From an uncultured Eggerthellaceae bacterium (GTDB lineage Bacteria; Actinomycetota; Coriobacteriia; Coriobacteriales; Eggerthellaceae): DNA of 10,470 bases. Every line of letters begins with the position of its first letter. The stretch's first letter is position 1. Position numbers and translations under genes: made by a program. The notes under the pieces were generated by a model. The model was given only the letters and a program-made list of their open reading frames with translations. It searched no databases and had not been told where the DNA came from. This document shows, piece by piece, positions 1-5,165 of this stretch. The stretch is from NCBI GenBank assembly GCA_947565915.1, contig CANOHY010000049.1, positions 1 through 10,470 on the forward strand, in the 5' to 3' direction.

Positions 1-27
1 TTTCCCTACACGACGCTCTTCCGATCT
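1..27. other. Illumina sequencing adapter (non-genomic)
   Basis: These 27 bases match the 3' end of the Illumina TruSeq Read 1/universal adapter, ending in the diagnostic GCTCTTCCGATCT. Genomic sequence begins at position 28. On the minus strand the adapter would be read as the continuation of the surface-protein gene, so any residues predicted beyond position 28 are artefact. The match is from memory of the adapter sequence and is exact over the whole stretch. Confidence 0.97.
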
Positions 28-396
28 CTCGTCCTTCCAGCCATTCTTCACGCACGTGTCCTTCTCGTCTTGGCTCTTGGTGTAGTGATGATAGAAGGAC
101 TTCTCATAAGGGTTGAACAGGCGATACACAGGGTTCGTGCCACCCGAGTAGAAGGCGATATCCTCGCCAGTCCAACCATCCTTCACGCACTTGTCGTACT
201 CGTCCTTGCTCGTGGTGAAGTGGTGATCGCCCGACCATTTGTTGTAGAGGCGATACACGGGCGTGCTGGACTTCTCGGGCGAATACCACGCTATGTCCTC
301 GTTGTTCCAGCCCTTCTCGATGAGACCCTTGCGCTCAGCTGCATCGGCGGTGAAGAGGTGCTCGTTGCTCCACTTGTTGTACAGGCGATACATCGG
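28..396 (-). repeat. Tandem YRLYN repeats (DUF5648-like) within the surface-protein gene
   Basis: Three units are visible: 262-396, 133-261 and 28-132 (the last truncated). Each starts P-[MV]-YRL[YF]N, has a histidine-aromatic core (EHLFT, DHHFTT, YHHYT), a KGW/DGW/NGW element, and (first two) an EDIA[WF]YS end. The third unit breaks off after KDE where the adapter begins. Confidence 0.8.
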
Positions 397-1188
397 CTGG
401 AGGGTCATGGATGTACGAGTGTAGGTGGCATCCTTCTCATTGGGCATGGTGGCCGAGGTGAACACCTCACCAGCCTGATTCTGCCAATATGCCTCGGGAA
501 GGCGCGCGCTGTCGCTCTTGAAGGAGAACTTCGCACCCAACGTGATCTGGCGGATGGCGTTGCAGTCCTCGAACATGTCGGTTGCGTTGGTCACCTTGGC
601 GGTGTCGAAGCTGGACAGATTGAGCGTGGACAAGTTGATGCACCTGACGAACATCCACTGCATGTTCGTCACCGCAGCCGTGTCGAACGTGGACAGGTCA
701 AGCGTCTTGAGCGATTCGCAGCCATAGAACATCAACGACATGTTCGTGAGGCTCGCGGTGTCGAAGCCAGCCGCATCGAGCGTGGTCAGCTGCCAGCAGC
801 CCGAGAACGTCTCGCTTGCATTCGCACCCAGCTTCACCTTCTTGTCGGTAGCCACATCAATAGTTGTGCACGAACCCAGATCCTGGAAGAAGCCCTTGCA
901 AGCAACGTCGATGTCATTGGTCACCTCGACCTTAACAACCTTATTACGGGTGAAGAGCGTCTGCAGTTGCGCATCTCCCTTAATCTGCTTGGGGCCCTCG
1001 ACAGCCGTCTTGCCCGGATCGGTCGCATTGCCATCCTGGATGACCAGCGTTCCATCATCGTAGAGCACGCCATAGGCGTTATCCATGTCGGCCGCAAGTG
1101 CTTGCTGAGGTGCCAGGCACAACATCAGCAGCACCGCTGCCGCACAGGCGACCAATGCCGCAGGGAGCATCCTCAAGGTTCTTACCAT
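28..1188 (-). CDS. BspA-family leucine-rich-repeat surface protein, 3'-truncated at contig end
   Basis: My reverse-strand translation gives 387 residues with no stop before the adapter at 1-27, so the C-terminus is missing. Residues 1-32 are a Sec signal peptide: a basic start (MVRTLR), a hydrophobic core, then ALA|AD as likely cleavage site. Residues about 133-217 hold BspA-like (DUF285) repeats of the form FDTxxVTNMxxMFxxCxxLxxLDLS. From residue 265 there are tandem repeats beginning YRLYNKWS, with conserved HHFTT, GW and EDIAFYS elements, resembling the DUF5648-type repeats of actinobacterial secreted proteins. The ATG at 1186-1188 follows AAGGAGG with 7 nt spacing. The protein is probably exported and may bind host or microbial surfaces (family inference). 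Whether it is anchored by LPXTG or otherwise cannot be seen. Confidence 0.9.
538..792 (-). repeat. BspA/DUF285 leucine-rich repeats within the surface-protein gene
   Basis: About three successive units of roughly 25-26 residues encode the pattern LDxxxFDTAxxTNMxxMFxxC. The unit-spaced cysteines (residues 132, 157, 183, 209) follow the family pattern (GC, GC, RC, DC). The last unit decays into RQITLG, which closes the solenoid. Confidence 0.8.
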
Positions 1189-1227
1189 AACAAGTCCTCC
1201 TTAGAAATTCAGACTAACCTGAGCCCC

Positions 1228-1233
1228 ATTATA
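1228..1233 (-). promoter_or_regulatory. Promoter -10 element of the surface-protein gene
   Basis: A perfect TATAAT is read on the minus strand, 39 bp upstream of the ATG at 1188, which would give a leader of about 30 nt containing the strong AAGGAGG ribosome site. No good -35 hexamer sits at 16-18 bp spacing, so the call rests on the -10 alone. Confidence 0.5.
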
Positions 1234-1427
1234 TGAGCCAAGCAGAACGGCGCTCGGAAACCACACAATGCTCAAACGAATCGCAGCGAAAGGGCATTAA
1301 AGTTGCACGAGCGCATCTCACGTCTGAAGCGCGAGCAACCCTTTCCCAGCATCCCAAAGCTCTTGAGCATCAACGCCCTAAAGCGTCGCCTGAATACGCT
1401 ACGCAAGCCGCCTTCGAGCGGCAGTCA

Positions 1428-1445
1428 TCAATCAATCAATCAATC
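1428..1445. repeat. TCAA tetranucleotide microsatellite spanning the pheA stop codon
   Basis: Four and a half units of TCAA (GATT on the minus strand) cover the last codons and TGA stop of prephenate dehydratase. A stop codon recurs in the period-4 repeat, so gain or loss of a unit would leave the protein end essentially unchanged. The rest of the 1189-1435 intergenic region holds the surface-gene promoter and a 5-bp hairpin (1407-1422) without a T tract. I see no gene in it. Confidence 0.7.
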
Positions 1446-2287
1446 GGATACGAACCGAGCATCTTCACCTCGCGCAGCTTCAAACGCAGGCAGTTCAAGG
1501 CGGTTTGCATAGCTGGGTCGTCGGCATGGCCTTCCAGATCCAAGAAGAACATGTAGTCGCCAAGGGCCTGCTTGGTCGGGCGCGATTGAATCATGGTTAT
1601 GTTCACATTCGCATAGGCGAATTCCGAGAGGATCATCTGCAGCGCACCAGCGCGGTCGGCTTTCAGGAACAGCGCCACGCTCGTACGATGCCTCGTGCCA
1701 GAAAGCGGCGTGGCCATGCCTGGACGCCCAATGAGCGCAAACGAGGTTTGATCGCCCAAGCGATCCTCGATGCCCTCTTCCACAATGCGCGCGCCATAAC
1801 GCTCGGCCGCGAAGCGCGTGCCGATGGCGGCTGTCTCGGGATGCTCCATCACCAAGCGCACGCTGTCGGCAGTCGACGAGGCAGTGGCCGTTTCCAGGTT
1901 TGGGTAGTTGCGCAAGAGGAACTGACGGCACTGGCCAAGCGCTTGGGAGTGCGAGGTGATCCGCTCCACATCGGCCATCTCCGCATCGGGATTGACAACC
2001 AGGCAATGATGTATGTCAACCACATGCACGCCCAAGATGATCGCAGAGCTATTGAATGCGAAATTGTCGAGCGTAGCCGTCACCGGCCCTTCGAGCGAGT
2101 TCTCGGTAGCAACCACGCCATAGGTGCATTTTCCTCGGTCAACCGCGTCGAATACCTCGGGGAACGACCTGACGGCCACGTATTCGACATCGCTCGCGCC
2201 CATCTTGCGGGCAAACGCAACGGCAGCCTCGTTGCAATAGGTGCCTTCGGGGCCTAGATAGGCAATGGAAATAGGCTGCTCGGCCAT
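1436..2287 (-). CDS. pheA: Prephenate dehydratase with C-terminal ACT domain
   Basis: It converts prephenate to phenylpyruvate in phenylalanine biosynthesis, in the cytosol. At 283 residues it is the usual length of monofunctional bacterial PheA without a chorismate mutase domain. The catalytic domain (residues 1-190) shows GPEGTY (12-17), ENSLEGPV (62-69), HSQALGQC (113-120) and the catalytic threonine in DQTSF (T181; the usual motif is TRF, so R is replaced by S). The ACT domain (about 200-283) normally binds phenylalanine through GALV and ESRP; here these read GALQ (214-217) and QSRP (234-237). The start at 2285-2287 has AAAGGA 8 nt upstream. A 48-nt gap and its own extended -10 promoter separate it from the upstream glycosylase gene. 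Confidence 0.95.
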   Translation of the reverse strand: MAEQPISIAYLGPEGTYCNEAAVAFARKMGASDVEYVAVRSFPEVFDAVDRGKCTYGVVATENSLEGPVTATLDNFAFNSSAIILGVHVVDIHHCLVVNPDAEMADVERITSHSQALGQCRQFLLRNYPNLETATASSTADSVRLVMEHPETAAIGTRFAAERYGARIVEEGIEDRLGDQTSFALIGRPGMATPLSGTRHRTSVALFLKADRAGALQMILSEFAYANVNITMIQSRPTKQALGDYMFFLDLEGHADDPAMQTALNCLRLKLREVKMLGSYPID

Positions 2288-2319
2288 AGCGCGCTTCCTT
2301 TCTCGGTTGGAGAAAACGT

Positions 2320-2328
2320 ATTGTAGCA
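2320..2328 (-). promoter_or_regulatory. Extended -10 promoter of pheA
   Basis: The minus strand reads TGCTACAAT, an extended -10 (TGn plus a 5/6 match to TATAAT), with the expected transcription start about 25 nt before the pheA ATG. There is no convincing -35, as is common for extended -10 promoters. It lies in the gap between pheA and the glycosylase stop codon, so pheA can be expressed alone. Confidence 0.5.
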
Positions 2329-2335
2329 GGTTGCC

Positions 2336-3214
2336 CTAAGCTGGCCGGGCGGTTTCGCCATCGAAGGAGAAGAACCCCTCTTCAGCAAGCTCGCGCACCA
2401 GCGCTGAAACCTCTTCGGCCTCCAGCGGCTCGCGTCCCGCCTCTCGCTCGCTGCTATTCAATGCTTGGGCCAGCGCCTCAATACTGATGCCATCGGGCAC
2501 CGCCAGAACCTCACGTAACAAAAAGCTGCGCTTTTGGCGATGCGAGCCCGCAAAGGCACTTTGACGCGCGTAATGGCGCGAGCGACGCGAAGGATTCTGG
2601 CCTTGGGATTTCAAATGGGCGCCATAGTCCAACAGGGCATAGTACCAGCCACGCGGGTCGGCCTCGTCGCATGCATCATGCACATAGGGCGCAAGCTCTT
2701 TGTCGGAAACCCCATCGGCATCGGGGAACAACTCATGCAGGAAAACAGAGCGCACATTGGTCTCCACGTAATCAGCAGGCTGCTGATAAGCGAAGGCCAG
2801 TATGCCGGCAGCAGTTGCAGGGCCGATGCCTGGAAGCTCGACGAGCTCCTGGAAGCTTTTCGGCAGTGCGCCTTCACGTTGCTCGCTGCACTGTTCGCAG
2901 GCGCGCTTGAGCGCCAGGGCACGCCTATTGTAGCCAAGCCCTTGCCATTGCTCGAGCACAGTTGCCACATCGGCCGCAGCCAGCGCATCAACCGTGGGAA
3001 ACAGCGCCATCCAGCGCTCCCAATAGCGCAGCACGCGCGCAACCTGGGTTTGCTGCAGCATCACTTCCGACACCAGCACGCCATAGGGGTCGTCGATGTT
3101 TCGCCAAGGGAGGTCGCGGTACAGGCGCTTTCCCTCTGCGCGCACGCGAGAAACGAAAGCGTCGCGGCCCATCAGTCGCGACGCCCAATCTGCCTGCAAA
3201 GTACGCGTTGTCAT
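2336..3214 (-). CDS. mutY: MutY-like A/G-specific adenine glycosylase (HhH-GPD), lacking Fe-S cysteines
   Basis: This is a 292-residue HhH-GPD base-excision glycosylase, expected to remove mispaired bases (adenine opposite 8-oxoguanine in classical MutY). Visible motifs are DLPWR (34-38), SEVMLQQTQV (49-58, with the MutY catalytic Glu at 50), QGLGYNRRA and the helix-hairpin-helix LPGIGPATAAGIL (127-139). The position of the catalytic Asp (LDGNV in E. coli) reads VETNV, so Asp is Glu151. The C-terminal 4Fe-4S cysteine set and the NUDIX-like 8-oxoG domain are absent; the only cysteines are 106, 109 and 182. Residues about 225-292 look like a small winged-helix tail. The ATG lies 2 nt after the stop of the upstream gene with no clear ribosome site, so translation is probably coupled. 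It could be a mismatch glycosylase other than true MutY. Confidence 0.88.
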   Translation of the reverse strand: MTTRTLQADWASRLMGRDAFVSRVRAEGKRLYRDLPWRNIDDPYGVLVSEVMLQQTQVARVLRYWERWMALFPTVDALAAADVATVLEQWQGLGYNRRALALKRACEQCSEQREGALPKSFQELVELPGIGPATAAGILAFAYQQPADYVETNVRSVFLHELFPDADGVSDKELAPYVHDACDEADPRGWYYALLDYGAHLKSQGQNPSRRSRHYARQSAFAGSHRQKRSFLLREVLAVPDGISIEALAQALNSSEREAGREPLEAEEVSALVRELAEEGFFSFDGETARPA

Positions 3215-3216
3215 GC

Positions 3217-4932
3217 TTATGCGGGGTTGATGAGGTCTTCCAAGTGGTCGAGGTCGTTGCGGAAGCTCTCCACCACCTCGTCTTCAACCGCCTGGTATTC
3301 TGCCGAATCCAGCGGGAAGCAAGCCGCCAGCTTGTCATATATATTCTGCTTGCTCACCGGCACGAACATGCGATGAGTCATGCCTGTCTTGTATGCCTCT
3401 TCCACTGCCTCGCGCGCTGCCATGTAGATGTCGAAGCGCGAAAGCCCTGCCGATAGGCGCGTGAGCTCGCTTCTCTCCAAATCGCGCAACGACGGATGAT
3501 GGCTCAGGATCTCAGCCCAGATGGCATCGCGCTCCGTTTCGGTGGGGTTGGAGATGTCGATCACCGTCATGGGCTCTAGAAGCTCGTAGAAGAAGGGGTC
3601 GACCTCGCCCATCGTAGACGCCGTGGCGAACACGAATATGCGTGGGTCCTCCACAGCCGAGCGGATGAGAGTGATGGCTTCGCGTGCCCCACGCGACATG
3701 TTGGCAGCCACGAATCCGCTGATGCCCTCCATGCCCTCGGGAGGAACGGGCACCATCCAGGTATCCAAATAGTCGATGATCAGGATGCTTGGCCCTTCGA
3801 AGCGGTTCTGCGCATGGTTAAGCCGTGGGCGCTTCTTATCTTGCGTCGATACGCATAGAATCGGCATGCCCTGCATGCCCTCCTCCATGGTCATGCGCAA
3901 AACAGGCAAGCCTATCTCCCCAACAGTAGCCTCCAAGAAGCGCACCGCATCCTCAATGATGGCCGAGCGGAACAGCACCGTGTCCATGGCCGGCATCTGC
4001 GAGAGGCCATGACGCGAGTTCATCATGTTCACGAAGTTCTGGAAAGCGTGATCGTGCTGAAGGCCAATGCCGAAATCGCGCATGATGGCGATGGCCTCGT
4101 CGTAGCCTACCAAGTTGCGATAGGTCAGGGGCTCCTCGCCTTTCCCTTCCGACTCGGGCATGCGCGGAAGCTCGTCTTCCTGCTTGCGTGGCTTGCTCAA
4201 AACCGGCTTGCCAGGATTCGTGGGCACGATGTTCCCTGCCTGCGCAGCGCCATCCTGCGCGGATGCGTTCCGTTCGCCTTCGCCTTCAGTCGCAGCACCT
4301 TCTTCGGCTTGCTGCGAAACGGCATCGGTCGTGCCCGGCGCAGCCGCCCCGAACATGTCGGCCAGATTGAAGGGCGGAATGGTAGGAAGCACCACGCCAC
4401 CAGGGAGCTCGTCGCGAAGATCATCGGCAATCGATGCCTCGTCGACCATGTTCTCGTCGTATGCGCCATCAGCGCGATCGGGATGGCTCGTCGGCAGAAG
4501 GAAGCTCTCGATATGCACGGGCAAGCCATCTTCCGAGAAGAGGTCGCTCGCTATAGATTCGGCCATCTCTTCTAGATCATCGCGTGAGAAGCCGAACTGC
4601 TCCAAGCGGTCGAGCGCCAATTCTTGCAGCTCGCTAGCGTACTCGTTGACCTCATCGGGCATCAAGAACGGCTCGAGCTTCTCGAACACGTACTCGGCCA
4701 TCGAACGCTCGCGCAGGTCGCACGCTAAACGCCAAGCCTCATGCAACCCTGTCACAGCAGCATCCTGCGCCACGTTCGGATCAGCCGCCGCCTGCTCGTA
4801 TGCAGCCAGGTACAAGTACATGCCTAACACTAGGTCGCCCGCCTCGCAGGCATGAGCCGCCCGTTTCAGGTAGTCATTCGCTTCGCTGCTGGTTTGGTTG
4901 GGTCCATCGATATCGAACAGCCTATCAGCCAT
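3217..4932 (-). CDS. AAA+-like protein with degenerate P-loop and helical N-terminal region
   Basis: I do not recognise a named family for this 571-residue cytosolic protein. Residues 15-130 are alpha-helical and alanine/leucine-rich, TPR-like (for example AGDLVLGMYLYLAAYEQA). Residues about 150-265 are an acidic, low-complexity linker. Residues 270-520 thread well on an AAA+ fold: a strand and helix where Walker A belongs (TVLFRSAIIEDAVRF, 318-332, then EATVGEIGLPVLRM), Walker B-like SILIIDYLD (382-390), sensor 1-like FVFATAST (433-440), a DPxFxxxLEPMTVIDISNPTxxER segment, and a lid helix GLSRFDIYMAAREAVEEAY. The GxxGxGK[ST] lysine loop is absent, so ATP binding is doubtful. The ATG follows AAAGGAGG by 7 nt. 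It is co-transcribed with the downstream glycosylase gene, but a role in repair is only inferred. Confidence 0.9.
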   Translation of the reverse strand: MADRLFDIDGPNQTSSEANDYLKRAAHACEAGDLVLGMYLYLAAYEQAAADPNVAQDAAVTGLHEAWRLACDLRERSMAEYVFEKLEPFLMPDEVNEYASELQELALDRLEQFGFSRDDLEEMAESIASDLFSEDGLPVHIESFLLPTSHPDRADGAYDENMVDEASIADDLRDELPGGVVLPTIPPFNLADMFGAAAPGTTDAVSQQAEEGAATEGEGERNASAQDGAAQAGNIVPTNPGKPVLSKPRKQEDELPRMPESEGKGEEPLTYRNLVGYDEAIAIMRDFGIGLQHDHAFQNFVNMMNSRHGLSQMPAMDTVLFRSAIIEDAVRFLEATVGEIGLPVLRMTMEEGMQGMPILCVSTQDKKRPRLNHAQNRFEGPSILIIDYLDTWMVPVPPEGMEGISGFVAANMSRGAREAITLIRSAVEDPRIFVFATASTMGEVDPFFYELLEPMTVIDISNPTETERDAIWAEILSHHPSLRDLERSELTRLSAGLSRFDIYMAAREAVEEAYKTGMTHRMFVPVSKQNIYDKLAACFPLDSAEYQAVEDEVVESFRNDLDHLEDLINPA

Positions 4933-4945
4933 CGCCCAACCTCCT

Positions 4946-5035
4946 TTACGTTTCCGCTCTCGGTTTTTCTAGAGGATTATCGCACGGATGGAACGGCTTG
5001 CCATGCTTCTCGCACAATCGTTTCTCATAGTTCAT
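4946..5035 (-). CDS. Possible 29-codon Cys/His-rich small ORF upstream of the AAA+-like gene
   Basis: An ATG at 5033-5035 opens a 29-residue frame, MNYEKRLCEKHGKPFHPC followed by a short tail, ending in TAA just where the AAAGGAGG of the next gene begins. The spacing C8-x2-H11-x4-H16-x-C18 resembles a minimal zinc site. A purine-rich GGTGGAGGAG lies about 12 nt upstream, a little far for a ribosome site, and an in-frame TGA stands 9 nt before the ATG. I do not recognise the peptide. It may be a leader peptide, a small metal-binding protein, or chance. Confidence 0.22.
   Translation of the reverse strand: MNYEKRLCEKHGKPFHPCDNPLEKPRAET
4976..5004 (-). promoter_or_regulatory. Promoter of the AAA+-like/glycosylase unit
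   Basis: The minus strand has GATAAT (4976-4981) preceded by TGC (an extended -10), and ATGGCA (4999-5004) as a 4/6 -35 at 17 bp spacing. The predicted start site gives a leader of about 37 nt carrying AAAGGAGG. The element lies inside the candidate small ORF at 4946-5035, so not both need be real. Confidence 0.45.
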
Positions 5036-5063
5036 GCGGATTCATCTCTCCTCCACCATGCAA

Positions 5064-5081
5064 ACATGACATTTACATGAC
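5064..5081. repeat. Direct repeat ACATGAC x2 in the divergent intergenic region
   Basis: Two exact ACATGAC heptamers (5064-5070 and 5075-5081) start 11 bp apart, one helical turn. They lie between the divergent AAA+-like gene and the ABC exporter operon, a suitable place for a regulator to bind. No regulator gene is present nearby in the window, and such short repeats can arise by chance. Confidence 0.3.
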
Positions 5082-5139
5082 GGCTCTGTGGTGTCTCGTG
5101 GCAAAGAGCCAAGCTCGGCGCTTTGGAATCGACTAAGGA

Positions 5140-5145
5140 TAGAAT
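5140..5145 (+). promoter_or_regulatory. Possible -10 of the ABC exporter operon
   Basis: TAGAAT lies 20 bp upstream of the chosen ATG at 5166 and would place transcription start near 5152, leaving a very short leader with AAGGAAGGGGG as ribosome site. No clear -35 is found at 16-18 bp, so support is modest. Confidence 0.3.
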
Positions 5146-5165
5146 ACCAACAAGGAAGGGGGAAC

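Noticed and set aside
70..1236. A 388-codon plus-strand open frame over the surface-protein gene
   Set aside because: It is antisense to a frame with a signal peptide, a perfect ribosome site and recognised repeats; its translation shows repeated Val/His/Arg-rich nonsense mirroring the real repeats.
1407..1422. GCCGC/GCGGC hairpin downstream of pheA as an intrinsic terminator
   Set aside because: The stem is only 5 bp and no T tract follows on the minus strand.
1233..1556. A 107-codon plus-strand frame across the pheA/surface-gene intergenic region
   Set aside because: It overlaps the end of pheA antisense, lacks a ribosome site, and its translation is low-complexity with no recognised motif.
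5088..5165. Upstream in-frame start that would add 26 residues to exporter subunit 1
   Set aside because: The added segment is polar and unlike the family, and the ATG at 5166 has a strong ribosome site directly before TM1.
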